A stretch of 64,000 bases of DNA from NCBI RefSeq assembly GCF_949987535.1, contig NC_080078.1, positions 52,726,207 to 52,790,206 of the forward strand, read 5' to 3'. The notes under the pieces are model-generated. The model worked only from the letters and a program-made list of their open reading frames with translations. It had not been told where the DNA came from and made no database searches. The position numbers and the translations under genes were made by a program. Shown here piece after piece: positions 21,501-33,979 of this stretch. Each line of letters opens with the position of its first letter. Positions within the stretch are counted from its first letter, which is position 1. The stretch comes from Balaenoptera acutorostrata. Lineage: Eukaryota; Chordata; Mammalia; Artiodactyla; Balaenopteridae.

Positions 21501-22226
21501 AGGAGAGCAGGACTTGGCCTTCAGTCCAGTCCCCGGAAAGGGCTGTGGATGGGGGAACAGGTCATGAAAGCCGCAGTGTGGAGGGGGTGGGGAAGCCTCC
21601 ATTCTGGGTCCATCTAAGGTCCGCCTCTCTGGGAAACTTGGAGGGAGACAGGGGACTGGCCTTGAGAGTCAGGCAGCGGTGAGGAATGCTGTAGAAAGGT
21701 GGGTGGGAAAATGCACATTGGAACGCTCGCTTCCGGGGCGGTTGGACACTCCAGCGAGTACAACAAAGCCCTGTGTGCCCCTGGGGTGGGCAAGGTTGCT
21801 GGTCCCTGTCCCAGCACCTCGCCCTCAACTCAGGAAGGAGCTGGGAGGAGGAGAGAAACCCAGGAGGGAGCCAGAGGCTGAGCTCAGATGAGAGGACAGC
21901 TGAACCAAAGAAGGGTCAGACACTGGGGTTCCTGTTTCTAGGCCGTAAGTGTGGGGTTTTCTTTTTCAGCTTCCGGGAATCCAGAATCTTCCCCCAGGTC
22001 TCCGGGAACTTGAACTCTGACTCTACTTGGAAGCATTCATCCTAGGCTGGGCCTTGGAGAGGCCTGAGAGGATCAGGCCTGGGATCTCAAGGAGTCCCCA
22101 GCCGGGTGTGCACCTGGGCAAAGTAACCCACCCACTCCCCAGCTGCTTTCTGGGAAAGTGGCCACTCTCTGGGGAGCCAGGAAAGCATCACAAGGGTCAG
22201 GGCGTCTGGACAGTGCACTGCCCAGA

Positions 22227-22372
22227 GACTGAAGTGTGGTCCATGGACCAGTAACGTCACCCTCACCTGGCTACTGCAGAATCTCAGGCCCCACCCAGGC
22301 CTCCTGCATCAGAAGCTCCTTTGAAAAAGGGGGTCTAGGGGGCTTACGAACATCTAAGCTGGAGAAGCCTAA
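22227..22372 (-). mobile_element. MER5-type hAT fragment
   Basis: GTGTGGTCCATGGACCAGTA followed by CCTCACCTGGCTACTGCAGA and CAGGCCCCACCCAGGCCT match the reverse of a MER5A consensus. Confidence 0.65.
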
Positions 22373-22578
22373 TTTATAGAACCTCAGTTTAGCCACTGCC
22401 CAGTTCTTCCACCTTTTGTCTCCTAGCCTCATCTCCATCATCTGTCAAATGGGAGTTGTGTCTGAGGTCCTGGGGAACTCTTAAGCACCCCTGGAGCCAC
22501 TTCAGACCAGTGAAATTGGAATCTGTAGTTGGGGGAGTCCAGGCAGGAATATGGTTTTAAGTGTCCTCAGATGATTTT

Positions 22579-22878
22579 TTTTTTTTAATATTTATTTATT
22601 TATTTATTTATTTTTGGCTGTGTTGGGTCTTCGTTTCTGTGTGAGGGCTTTCTCCAGTTGCGGCAAGCGGGGGCCACTCTTCATCGCGGTGCGCGGGCCT
22701 CTCACTGTCGCGGCCTCTCCTATTGTGGAGCACAGGCTCCAGACGCGCAGGCTCAGTAGTTGTGGCTCACGGGCCTAGTTGCTCCGCGGCATATGGGATC
22801 TTCCCAGACCAGGGCTCGAACCCGTGTCCCCTGCATTGGCAGGCAGACTCTCAACCACTGCGCCACCAGGGAAGCCCC
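22579..22878 (-). mobile_element. Cetacean tRNA-derived SINE
   Basis: Reverse orientation: T-rich (ATTT)n tail, body, then CCACCAGGGAAGCCCC at the right end. The target duplication TCCTCAGATGATTTT is at 22564-22578 and 22879-22893. Conserved body and clean TSD suggest a fairly young insertion. Confidence 0.9.
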
Positions 22879-22974
22879 TCCTCAGATGATTTTAACAGCA
22901 GCCAGGAATAACTAGCATAGAAGTACCCACTTTACAGATTAGCTGAGATAGGTCTGGGCTCTATGCAAGACAGT

Positions 22975-23115
22975 TAAGGCCCCTGGGCTCTGTAGCCCGA
23001 TTCATTCTGGCTCCAGCAAGTGTGGCCTTGAGGCAGCTAATTAATCTCTCTGTGCCTCAATTTCCTTACCTGTAAAATGGAGTTAATAATGCCTTCCACA
23101 AAGGGTGTGGTGCAG
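22975..23115 (+). repeat. MIR SINE
   Basis: Contains GGCAGCTAATTAATCTCTCT GTGCCTCAATTTCC and ACCTGTAAAATGGAGTTAAT, the MIR core in order. Confidence 0.75.
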
Positions 23116-23374
23116 ATTTAGAATCAAATGTTTAGAATCAAAGTCAATAAATGTTCACTTATAAGCCAAGTCCCTCTATCTTGTTTTAACCCAGAATGGC
23201 AGAAAACTTATCTCACTCCTTTTCCTGCCTGCCACAAGCAGTCCTCTTGTAGAGCTTGTTTTTGCTTAAATATTCATGTTATTTTTCAACATTTTCAACG
23301 TGAAAACCAATACTTTTAATTGCTTAGCAATTTAGTAAACTTGACCCTATGCAAAGATGGGTCCATTCCTAAGC

Positions 23375-23605
23375 CATTAGTTCTAGAAACACTACTGAAG
23401 TGTGCTTCTAGTTCCGTGTCTTGCCAAGGCAGCCACAGAATTAAGATACCTGGAGGGCTTGTTAAGACACAGAGGAAGGGCCCTGCCCAGAGATGCTGCT
23501 TCTGTAGGTTTGGGAAGGGGCAGAGTAATTGCATATATGACAAGCCCCCCAGTAGTGTGGATGCTTCTGGTCAAAGGAAACCTCTTTGAGAACCACAGTA
23601 ATGGT
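23375..23605. mobile_element. MER5-like hAT fragment
   Basis: The ends CCATTAGTTCTAGAAACACT and CCTCTTTGAGAACCACAGTA look like eroded hAT inverted termini, and the interior has the 'GGGCCCTGCCCAGAGATGCT' type block. Subfamily uncertain. Confidence 0.5.
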
Positions 23606-23699
23606 CTGCTCAGAGCATCACAGAAATCTCAACAGCAGCACTGTCCAATAGAAATGAAAAGCAAATCACAATTGTAATTTTAAATATTCTGGTAGCCAC

Positions 23700-24110
23700 A
23701 TTTTATTTATTTATTTTTATGTATATATTTTTATTGAAATATATCTGACATATAACATGGTGCACATTTAAGGAGTAGAGCATGTTGATTTGATAATTTA
23801 TTGTAATATGTAATATTGTAATATGATTGCTATTGTAGTGATAGCACCTCTATCACACAATTATCATTTCTTTCTTTCTTTTTTTTTTCTTTTTGGTGGA
23901 GATAGTTAAGATCTAGTCTCTTCGCAAGTTTTATGATTATAATACAATATTGTTGTCTATATTCACTACATATTCCATTAGATCAACGAGACATTTACCT
24001 AACAGTTGCAAGTTTGTACCCTTAAACGATATCTTTCCTATTCCTCCAGCCTCTGGTAACACCATTTTATTCTCTGTTTTAATGAGTTTGGTAGCACATT
24101 CTTAAAAAGT
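23700..24110 (-). mobile_element. L1 3'-region fragment, old
   Basis: TTATTGAAATATATCTGACA followed by AACATGGTGCACATTTAAGG and later ATTCTCTGTTTTAATGAGTT are the reversed 3' UTR of old mammalian L1. Confidence 0.6.
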
Positions 24111-25439
24111 AAGAAGAAATGGGTAAAATTCATGTTAATAATAAATTTTATTTAACCTAATATATTCAGCATATTAATATTTCAACATTTAATCAGTAAC
24201 AAAAAGTGATTATCTATTGAACATTTTGTATTAAATCTTTGAATTCTGGTCATTTTAACCTGCAATAGCCACATTTCAACTGCTTAAGAGCCACAAATGT
24301 CTGGCGGCTTCTGTAGTACATGATGCAGGTCTAGATAATTCTTTCAACTGGAAAGTAGAAGACATGAATTTCATTGTTCCCTTAGAAATGGCCCAGAGAT
24401 GCACAAAAGCCAGAATGTCCAAATAGTTTTGTCTTTGTATGGTGTTTCTTTGTGTGTAGATGGGACACAGGGGTTTTAAGGAGAAGGAAGAAGGGATACT
24501 AGGGTAGGAGTCATTTGGGAGCTGTGAGGTATGGGGCCATCACCCTAACTGGTGTGATGATCAATCCGGTTCATGCTTTGAAAGAAAGTTTAGTGGACAT
24601 GTCTTGCTTTGCTCCACCCACCCCCAGCATCCACTTCTACTTCCTATAACTATACCCTGTTTCCCTTGGAGGAAACCCTATGTCCAGTTCTCTGACCATA
24701 GAACTCTTGCAATATTGAATCTGCTGTTGATCCTTGATTTAGGGATCAATATCTGACCTTATGAGGCAGGATGAGGTGTTTCCCAGGGCTTGCAGGAAAG
24801 GTATTCTTGGACTGGACTTGGCTAAGAGGATGTAAGTTCTGGCGCTACTAGAAGGTGAAAACTTCAACTTCCACCATGAGGAAACAGACTTTCTGGTAAC
24901 ATGGAGAAGATCAGAACTGAGAGAGAGAGAAGCCAGCACCACAGGCCTTGGGTCCCTGACTCAGGTGCACTTAAAGGCAGCTGTGAATCAGCCCGAATCC
25001 CTTACCTCTTAAAAGATGGGAGAGGAGGAGATCCATTTCATGGATTAGTAGGTATCACAAGTCGGACCAGAGTGGCAATTTGCATTTGTTGGACAGCTTG
25101 TTCTAGCATTCAAGCTTTTTGATGCATTATTATTTTTAAACAACATTGGTAGCAGGACACATAACTTTTACAGTAGCAGCCCATTTTTTGGATCTCGTTT
25201 TGTAAGAATGTCCTGCAATCTATAGTACTTTGACATTGGAGACTTGATAAAAGGTCAGGGTCTACAAACAGTATGGTAGATGTACTTCTCACAGCAAATA
25301 GTTCAACCCAAGTGCTGCTAAAAGGCTGGTCTTAACTTCCCTCCAAGAGCATGAAATATGAAATAGACCTTGATGGGAGTATGAATGAACACAGATATTG
25401 TTCCTTCTTAAGTGGCTATAACAACACATTTCACACTCC
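24111..25439. other. Intergenic DNA, no feature recognised
   Basis: Unique sequence with short, unconvincing open frames. Confidence 0.5.
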
Positions 25440-25514
25440 TCTGACTATACCTTAATAGCATTATTTTGTGGTTATTTTTCTGTTTTCCCTGCTAGTGGAG
25501 GACTCCTTGAGGGC
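25440..25514 (+). repeat. L2 LINE 3' fragment, cut by a SINE
   Basis: Ends GGACTCCTTGAGGGCAAGGG TCAC, an L2-like block; the SINE at 25528 is inserted directly after it. Confidence 0.5.
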
Positions 25515-25527
25515 AAGGGTCACATTT

Positions 25528-25886
25528 TTAAAAATTAATTAATTATTTTATTATTATTTTTTTGGCTGTGTTGCATCTTCACTGCTGCTCCCAGGCTTTC
25601 TCTAGTTGCATTGAGTGGGGGTTACTCTTCGTTCTGGTGCGCAGGCTTCTCATTGTGGTGGCTTCTCTTGTTGTGGAGCACAGGTTCTAGGCGCGTGGGC
25701 TTCAGTAGTTGTGGCATGCGAGCTTCAGTACTTGCGGCTTGCGGGCTCTAGAGCACAGGCTCAGTAGTTGTGGCGCATGGGCTTAGTTGCTCCACGGCCT
25801 GTGGGATCTTTCCGGACCAGGGCTCAAACCCATGTCCTCTGCGTTGGCAGGAGGATTCTTATCCACTGTGCTACACAGGGAAGCCC
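25528..25886 (-). mobile_element. CHR-type SINE, longer and more diverged copy
   Basis: Reverse orientation, ending ACACAGGGAAGCCC. It is longer than its neighbours and has partially duplicated internal 'CAGTAGTTGTGGC' segments, suggesting an older subfamily. Target duplication AAGGGTCACATTT at 25515-25527 and 25887-25899. Confidence 0.85.
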
Positions 25887-25907
25887 AAGGGTCACATTTA
25901 ATATGTC

Positions 25908-25916
<9 letters not shown>

Positions 25917-25938
<22 letters not shown>

Positions 25939-26203
25939 GGTTGTGTTGGGTCTTCATTTCTGTGCGAGGGCTTTCTCTAGTTGCGGCGAGCAAGGGCCAC
26001 TCTTCATCACGATGTGCGGGCCTCTCACTATCACGGCCTCTCTTGTTGCGAAGCACAGGCTCCAGATGCGCAGGCTCAGTAGTTGTGGCTCACAGGCCTA
26101 GTTGCTCTGCGGCATGTGGGATCTTCCCAGGCCAGGGCTCGAACCCGTGTCTCCTGCATTGACAGGCAGATTCTCAACCACTGTGCCACCAGAGAAGCCC
26201 TAC
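25917..26203 (-). mobile_element. Cetacean tRNA-derived SINE
   Basis: Poly(T) at the left, body, and CCACCAGAGAAGCCC at the right. The duplicated GTCTGTATTTTT lies on both sides (about 25905 and 26204). Inserted 30 bp from the previous SINE, in the same orientation. Confidence 0.85.
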
Positions 26204-26489
26204 GTCTGTATTTTTATATGTCTCCCAAACACCTATCACAAGGTTTGGAACACCACCAATGCAAAGTAAGGTTTCCTTTCCCGAATTCACACCTACTTGT
26301 TAAGGCTTTGTTATTTCCAGGAGTCACTATTGCCCACATGTGCATGAAGTTAAAATATTTTGTAATCATCATGTCTACAGGTATCCATACATTACCAATG
26401 GTTGAGGTTCGTTATATCAATATAAACAAATGTTTATGGGTATTTATCAGACACTATTCTAAGCTCTGTTCTAAATAGATTGAGACACC

Positions 26490-26735
26490 AGGCATTTTCC
26501 TGTCCTTAGAACTTTGCCCCTGCTGTTCCTTCTGCCTGGAAGCCTTTTCCTACCCCCTCCATATCCCCACCTCCCTCAAGTCTGTCTTCACATGTCATCT
26601 TCTCAATGAGATCTTCCCTGGGCATCCTATTTCTAAAGATACCCTCTCTGCCCTCATAGTTACATTCCCCATCCTTTCTTCTTGTTTGATTTTTTTCCCC
26701 CTTTATAACATATCATGTTTTTAACCTTTCTGTAT
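26490..26735 (+). repeat. L2 LINE fragment
   Basis: CTGCTGTTCCTTCTGCCTGG AAG, TCTGTCTTCACATGTCATCT TCTCAATGAG and TCTTCCCTGGGCATCCTATT are the typical 3' L2 ORF2/UTR blocks. Confidence 0.75.
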
Positions 26736-26893
26736 TTCATCAAATCTAAGGTGCCACCTTATTGTAAGACACACCATTATTTTATGTACTACTAAGGAAG
26801 GAAAAAATGCTGCCCATTAAGCCATGATATGGCATCAACTAAGACTCATTTTGACTTCAGAATACTAAAAGTGGGAGAAAAAAAAGCCATACC

Positions 26894-27189
26894 AGGGGCT
26901 TCCCTGGTGGCGTAGTGGTTGAGAGTCTGCCTGCCAGTGCAGGGGACGCGGGTTCGAGCCCTGGTCTGGGGAGATCCCACATGCCGCAGAGCGGCTAGGC
27001 CTGTGAGCCACGACTACTGAGCCTGCACGTCTGGAGCCCGTGCTCCGCAACAAGAGAGGCCGCGACAGTGAGAGGCCCGCGCACCGCGATGAAGAGTGGA
27101 CCCCGCTCGCTGGAACTGGAGAAAGCCCTCGCACAGAAACGAAGACCCAACACACCCAAAAATAAATAAATAAATAAATAAATTAAAAA
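26894..27189 (+). mobile_element. Cetacean tRNA-derived SINE
   Basis: GGGCTTCCCTGGTGGCGTAG start, B box GGTTCGAGCCC, and an (AAAT)n tail. The duplicated A-rich target ending AAAGCCATACC is at about 26877-26893 and 27190-27205. Confidence 0.9.
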
Positions 27190-27659
27190 AAAAAAAAGCC
27201 ATACCTGGCTTAGAATGAACACTATAATACTATAAAGTGCATTCATTTATGTTATTTGTCTGGCCCCTTTCAGTAGAGAAAAAGATTTCAATCTTTTTTT
27301 TAAACTTCTAATTCCTCATGGTCTTGAATACTCCATGAAATATAACAGACATTTAAAATTTTGTTGAATGTGGAGGATAAAATTCATGTCTTCAGGAATG
27401 AGACCAGAGATCCAGTAAATAGTTATTAAACAATATAATAAATGCTTAAATAGAAGGTGGTAGGAAATTTTCTTTGCAAGCTGAGAGGGGTGTATGTCCC
27501 TTCTCCTGGTGGGAGGCCTCCCGGGGAGATGATGGCCAAGATGGTCTAGAGGGAGTGAGAGGCAGGCACTGTAAGGGGCAATTTTCCAAGCAGAAGGAAC
27601 AGCATCGAGGCCCAGGGATATGAGTATGAAAAGTTAGGAGAACCGGATGTTATGTCTGA

Positions 27660-27832
27660 AGCTGTGATTCTCAAACTTCAGCATGCATCAGGATCACCTT
27701 GGGGAAGGGACAGGGATTCTGATTCAGTAGGTCTGGGCAGCAGCAAGAGAATTGTGTTTCTACTGGGTTCCTAGGTGATCCTGATGCTGCAGGTCCAGGG
27801 ACCACACTTTAAGAACCGCTGGTCTAGGGAGA
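27660..27832 (+). mobile_element. MER5A-type hAT element
   Basis: GCTGTGATTCTCAAACTTCA, GGGATTCTGATTCAGTAGGT CTGGG, CTAGGTGATCCTGATGCTGC and CTTTAAGAACCGCTGGTCTA: the MER5A blocks in order, nearly full length. Confidence 0.8.
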
Positions 27833-28426
27833 TGAGGTTGGATGGTTAGAGAGGGGATCAGCATTTCAGCTCGTGTATATTGTGGGCTCAGCCTTGGAGG
27901 GATGACGTAAGCTGACACAAGGCTTAGAGGTGATTGGGGGTGAGGAGAGGACAGCAAGGGGCTTTTAATTTCCTGAATATAGCTTTCTAAGATGTGAATG
28001 AAATAGAATAAAGAAACTTTTATATAGCTACATAAGCCCAGGGGAAAGTAAACACATTTTCTATCTAAGGCTGCTCTCTCTTTCCTTAGAGGAGCCTGGG
28101 GTAGACAAAATGTACTAGGTTTGTTCTTTCAGTCTTGTCATGGGAAGAGGCCAAGATGGGGTTAAATGTGATTTTGACAAAGGCCAAGGAGTTTAAAAAA
28201 GTAAATGTTCTGAGAACCAAATGTTTATGCCAAACAAAAGTTATGGAACTGTTTTAAAGGCTGATTTAGAATCATGGGGTCACACAGCTGGAAGGAAGAA
28301 TTTCTCTAGCCAAATTGTCATTCCCATGAGGAAACCAAGGTCTGTAAGAATTAAATGCTGGAGCAAACCCCCATGCTTCCAGCTTTTACATCCCCATCAG
28401 TAAAGGTGAGACCAAGGCACTGGGAC

Positions 28427-28780
28427 TGTTACCAAGTCCAAGCTCGTACTGCTCACTGCACGACAAGCCAGTAAATCTGAGAGATGAATTATTGGGGCAA
28501 GGAATAGTGACTTTATTCGGAAAGCCAGCAGACCAAGAAGATGGTGGACTAGTGTCCCAAAGAACCACCTTGCCTGGGTTTGGATGCTAGTTTCTTTTAT
28601 AGCACAAAGGGTGGGGGAGGTGAGGAGGTAGAGTAAAAAACCAAGAAGTTGTTGCAAATACTTCCTGGTTCTGGCTGGCCTCCAGAGGGGATGTGTTAAT
28701 TTCTTCTCTCCTGCAGCCTCTGCCCATGGCTGAGAGTTCCAGCTTGTCCTACCTGGTGGCCTACCTAGCCAAGCTCCACA
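28427..28780 (-). mobile_element. Solo LTR of an endogenous retrovirus
   Basis: On the minus strand it begins TGTGGAGCTTGGCTAGG, carries AATAAAG at 28517-28511, and ends GGTAACA at 28427. It is 354 bp with TG...CA ends, a normal LTR layout. No coding sequence accompanies it. Matching target duplications were not found. It sits next to remnants of an older ERVL-type LTR end (about 28785-28865). Confidence 0.5.
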
Positions 28781-29039
28781 ATTACATTAGCCAATTCTTT
28801 GCTATAAATCTCTTAATATATATTGCCTACCAGTTCTGCTTCTCTGGTTAAACCTTAACTCATACATGAGGTTATTCATGATTTCCAAGTTGCCAAATCC
28901 AAAGATGAATTCCTAGATTCTTTGACACAGTGATCTTTTCCTCATCTTGGAAGCACTTTGTTCCTTGGCTCTCCTGGTGACTCTAATGGATCACTGGCTA
29001 CTTCCCAGTTCCCTTTTGTGGTTCCTCCTCACCTGTCCT

Positions 29040-29435
29040 TACTCCTTTTTATTTTAAATCTAGGTAACATTGGTTTATAACATTATATGTTTCATGTGTA
29101 CAACATTGTATTTCTACAACATCATATTTCTGAATACACTACAGCAGGCTCACCACTAAAAATTTGGTTTCAATCTATCACCATACAGTTGATCCCCTTT
29201 ACCCATTTTGTCCCCCTCCCCCTTTCTGGTAACCACTACGCTGTTCTCTGCATCTGTGTTTGTTTTTGTGTCAATGGTGTTTTGTATGTTTTCCACATAT
29301 GAATGAAATCATATGGTATTTGTTTTTCTCTGTCTGACTTATTTCACTTAGCACAATACCCTCAAGGTCCATCCATGCTGTTACGAATGGCAAGATATTA
29401 TTGTTTTTTAATGACTGAGTAGTATTGTCTTAACT
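29040..29435 (-). mobile_element. L1 3'-end fragment, old
   Basis: Reversed L1 3' sequence: TCTCTGTCTGACTTATTTCA CTTAGCACAA and CAAGGTCCATCCATGCTGTT. Truncated by later sequence. Confidence 0.65.
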
Positions 29436-29621
29436 CTTAAAGTTAGAATGCCCAGTTCTCAAACCTCTTCTCTTCTCTTCCTGAACTTGATTAAATCATT
29501 TAGTCTTGTCTCTTTAAATGAACTGCATATGTTGATTATCCAAAATTCTCCCCTCAAATAAATCAACTGCTTAGTATCTCCACTGGGATATATAAAGATA
29601 TTTCCAACTTAACAAGTCCAT

Positions 29622-30030
29622 GATTGTTAATTTTATGTAGCAACTTGGCTAGGCTATGGTGCCCAGATTTTTGGTCAAAACCAGGTTAGATGTTGCTGTG
29701 GAGGTATTTTTAAAATGTGATCAACTTTTAAATCAGTAGACTTTGAGTAAATAGGTTACCCTTCATTAATGTGGGTGATCCTCATCCAATCAGTTGAGGC
29801 ACTTAAGAGAAAAGACTGAGGTCCTCCAAGAAAGGAAGGAGTCTACCTTCAGACTGCCTTCAGACTTGAGCAGCAAAATCAACTCTTTCTTGGATGTCCC
29901 ACCTGCCAGCCTGCTCTGCAGAATGCAGACTTGCCAGCGTCCATAATCACATGAGCCAGTTCCTTAAAATAAATCTCTCTCTACACACATTCTATTGGTT
30001 CTGTTTCTCTGGATAACCTTGATTAATACA
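29622..30030 (+). mobile_element. Solo LTR, MLT2/ERVL type
   Basis: Begins TGTTAATTTTATGTAGCAAC TTGGCTAGGC and ends TTGGTTCTGTTTCTCTGGAT AACCTTGATTAATACA, with AATAAATCTCTCTC before the end. This is the mammalian ERVL solo-LTR pattern. No internal retroviral genes. Confidence 0.7.
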
Positions 30031-30039
30031 ATGTCCAAA

Positions 30040-30580
30040 ACCAAACTTCTCATTTATCCCCTGCCTCCACCTCCCAAAACCCTGCTTCTTTTCAGCCGTT
30101 ACAGTTAGCAGAAATTCCAGTTGTTCAGACCAAGAGCTTCTAAACCACCACTGACTTCTCCCATCCCCTCATGCCCCACAACTAATTCATCAGAAAATCC
30201 TGCCATCCTTCCCTTTAAACCAGATCCATGATCTGACAACTTCTCATCATCCTTATTGCTCTCACCCTGGTTTTTGCTCCTCTTATCTAGTTAAAAAACT
30301 TCTAGTTAGTCTTCTGTTTCTTCCTTGGCCCTCTTGTGGCTTTTTCTTCACATGCAGTCAAGAGTGATTCCACAGTGTAGATAAGACCATGTCAGTCACT
30401 CCTTCCTCCAAACTCTGCAGTGGTTTCCTCTTTCATTCAGATGAAAAAGCCAAACCTGTAAGGCTGTCTATGTTGTGGCAACTGTTACATCTTCTACAAT
30501 CCCTTACCCCCTTCACTCTGCTCACATTCTGGACATGCTGCTGCCTCAGGCCCTTTGCTCTAGCTGATCCCTTTGCTGGG
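30040..30580 (+). repeat. L2 LINE fragment(s)
   Basis: Contains CAGTCACTCCTTCCTCCAAA CTCTGCAGTGG and CATGCTGCTGCCTCAGGCCC TTTGC, typical of the L2 3' region. Heavily diverged. Confidence 0.55.
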
Positions 30581-30594
30581 AGCTAATTAAGGAT

Positions 30595-31000
30595 TACATT
30601 TGGCTGTGAAGAATGGAAAACCCAAAATAACAGTGACTTAAACAAGATAGCAGTATATTTTTCTCAAAGAAAAGTCCAGGAGCCATTGCTCCAGGGTTGG
30701 TAGGCTGTTCCATGGTCTCAGAGATTCAGACTTCTCCAACCTGGAAAGGCCTTCATTCTCAATGACCCCTCATAGTCCAACCAGTAAGGAGCAAAAGACA
30801 CAGGAAGAAAATGGGTCAAGGTCAAAGGAGAGACAACTGTTGTCTTTTAAGAAGATGCACTAAAACTTCCCCTGGGCTCCTGACATTCCGTTGCCAAGGA
30901 TGTAATCACGTGGTCCTACCTTGCTTCAAAGGAACCTGGGAAATGCAATATTTATTCTGGGAAGTCATGCACCTTGCTCAAATTCATAAGTTCTATTTCT
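30595..31000. repeat. Old unclassified interspersed repeat
   Basis: TGGCTGTGAAGAATGGAAAA and CAGTGACTTAAACAAGATAG followed by AAAGTCCAGGAGCCATTGCT look like a widespread old mammalian repeat, but I cannot name the family. Confidence 0.35.
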
Positions 31001-31149
31001 GAAGAAGATGGGCAGAAGGATATTAGAAAGAATGACAGCAGTCTCTATCTCAGCATCTATTACAAAGACAAAGATGTCCAGTGTGGCTTGGGCAGACTGA
31101 AAAAAGTGCAGAGTGGTTGTCTGGAGAGATAGGAAGGTGTGGAAGATTA

Positions 31150-31650
31150 TTTCAAAGATGGTTGCCCCAAATTCTTCCCATTGTTGAACATTTATATCCC
31201 TCTGATCAAGAGGCAGGTCTATCTTCTTCTCCCTTGAGTCTGGGCTACCCTTGTGACTTGCTTTGATCAGTAGAATGTGGTGAAAGTGATGTTGTGTGTT
31301 TTGGCTTAGGCTTTAAAAAATACTGGCAACTTCCTCTGATGTACTCTGGAGATTCAGCTTCCAGGAAAAGAAGCTTGAACTTGACCACTAAATGCTGAGA
31401 GACCATGGGGAGAGGGAGAGGCCCAGGTAGCCATCCTGGCTGAGGCACCAGACATGTGAGTAAAGCATATTAGACATTTCAGCCTCAGTTGGGTTCCCAA
31501 CCAAACGCAGCCATACAAGTGACCTCAGCCAATACCAAATGGAGCAGAACTGGCCAGCTGTTCTGCTGAACATCATGAGGAATAATACACTGTTGTTGTT
31601 TCAAGCATTGTTTTGGGATGGTTTGTTATGCAACCATAGATAAATGAACT
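31150..31650 (+). mobile_element. Solo LTR, MLT1 (MaLR) type
   Basis: Contains the MLT1 landmarks: GACTTGCTTTGATCAGTAGA ATGTGG, GTGATGTTGTGTG, and an end like TTGTTATGCAACCATAGATA AATGAACTA. No coding sequence. Confidence 0.7.
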
Positions 31651-33979
31651 AGCAGGGGCCAGATCATGGGAAGGTATATAGGCTCAGGAAAGAAATATGG
31701 CTTTTATTTTTAATGCAGAGGGAAGAATTAGAGGATTTTAAGCAGATGAGTTACACCATCTGATTTACACTTCAAGAGGCTCACTCTGCTAATGTGTGGA
31801 GAAAGGGCTGTAGGGGCTCAAGAGTGAATGGAAATGAAACCAGGAGGCTGTGACAGTTGTCAAAGTGAGGGGTGATGGAGGCTACAACCAGGGTGGTTTT
31901 CCCAGTAGTGTTGAGAAGTAGTTCCATTCCAGAAATAGCTTGCAGAAAGAGCCAATAATACTTATTGATTAGACCAAGTGGATGAGAAAAAGAGATAATC
32001 AAAAATTATTCTTAGAATTTTAACCTGAGCCTGAGAAGGTGGAGATATCATTAGTAACTGAAAAGTGGGTTAAAAAAAACAACAACAGGAATTCTGTTTT
32101 GAATGAGCTAACTTTGAAATGCCTATTATATACCCAATGGCAGGTTTATGTGGGGATCAATGAGGAGGAACTGCCAGACATATAAACTTGTGAGTCTGAT
32201 TACTAGGGATCATTTTTGCTACTTCGAGGGAGGGCTGTGTTGCTTTGCCCCGCCCTCTTGTGCAAGGTCCACCTTCTCATACAAATGCAAAATATTAGTG
32301 AACCCAAATAGTAGTCTTTCACACTGAAAAGTAAATTTAGAAAAGCACACCGTCTTTGAGACAGTCTCATGGCTTCCTTGGCACCTGGCATGCACATGCC
32401 GCAGACCTGGGGTGATCAATGGATGAGACTGTTCGTGACCCACTTATGGGCTGTTGCTTCCATTATAAACCCTTTGAAATCTGGAAGGCTGGCTGGATTC
32501 CATTCCAACTGGACACACTGTCATCTTTTGTATTTATTTTTAAATCATAAGACGAAACAAAACAAAACAAAAAATACCCCTCACGACACACCCACTCATA
32601 TCTCTAGAGATCTGTTGCTACTAAAATATAGTGCATATGATAGCATCTGTGTACCTGTCATGTTTTTTGTCCTATTTGTTAAAACATTCGAGATTAGATC
32701 CAGTGCTGATTAGTTCTCACCGGTTTTGGTGATCAACGTTGATCATTTAAGAATAACATATTGCAGGCTATTCATGACTTTCATCGTTATTATTGTTGTT
32801 TACATTTCTCAGCAGTCGCCTCCATACCAGAATACAGGCAGTGAAAGAGAAAAGACAAAGCAAAACCTTCTTAATATTTTTTCTTGATTGACTAATCCAT
32901 TAAGCAAAGGTCAAGACTCATCTTTTGCATGACATTGAGGACTTTGCTGTCTCATAATAAAGTTAAGACACATACGTGGGCATCTGGCACACTCTGGCAG
33001 CTGGAAGTACCATTTCTTTATTTTTTAAAATCAAAACAATTCTAATCTGAATGTCCTCCCCCAATCCCATAAACTTTCCAAGGTTGAGGGGAAGTCCAGT
33101 GCAGCAGATACTCTTGGTGTCCATTTATTCCTCTGTGGCCCCCGGCAGCTTAAGGACATGGTGGTGTTCGTGCCTCCTGCCTCAAGAACCCGTGGCTTTT
33201 TCCTGAGGGCTTTCTCTGGCCCCTGGAACTTGCTCAGCTCACAAGGGGCAGGCTGGAATTGTGAGGAGTTACTACCCTCAGGAACAACTCTCACCCAACA
33301 AGACGAGAAAGTTAGAGGATGAATAGCCTTGTCTTCACCCATGGTGGGACAATCCTGAGAGGAGTGCTACACTCTCTCCATCACAGAGTCCCCAGCGGGA
33401 TGGAGCCCCAGTTGCCCACAGCAGTAACAGTGACCATTATTATACTGCTAGTGTTCTATCCACCCCCACTCCAATCTCTTATTATGTTTCCTGAGATCAC
33501 CTCCAAAATAGAATACTTGTACCCAAATTCTTGTCTGAGGGCCTACTTTTTGGAGACCACAAGTTGAGACATCCAGCATCACCTAATTGCCTTTTTCCCC
33601 TTCTTTTGAACAATGCAAAGACACTGGGAGACCCTGAGGAGTGAGGGAGGCACCCACTCCTCAGTCCCAGAGGGCACTGCTGCCATTGTTTCTTGTCCCA
33701 GCCAACATGGACTGGGCTACATGTCCAAGGCAGCCATCTTTCTTGTTAGCTCCTTTCCTTCTATAAAGGCTGGCAAAGCAGTCAGGTAGCCTTCCCATCT
33801 GAGGTTCTGCCCCTGCCCAGACCCTAGGTTTCAAAAAGCCTGTTCTTTGGGGGCTCCAAGGGCCCTTTATTGCTTCTCTTCTCCAAAAGCTAGAGAGCTG
33901 TGTTTTCACCACTCTGCTCCTCAACTCTGGGGTACTTCAATCCCCTTCCCTCTTGTTTACTCAGCTCCAGTGGGCTACA
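31651..33979. other. Intergenic DNA, no feature recognised
   Basis: Unique sequence; short open frames only. No clear repeat or exon. Confidence 0.5.
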
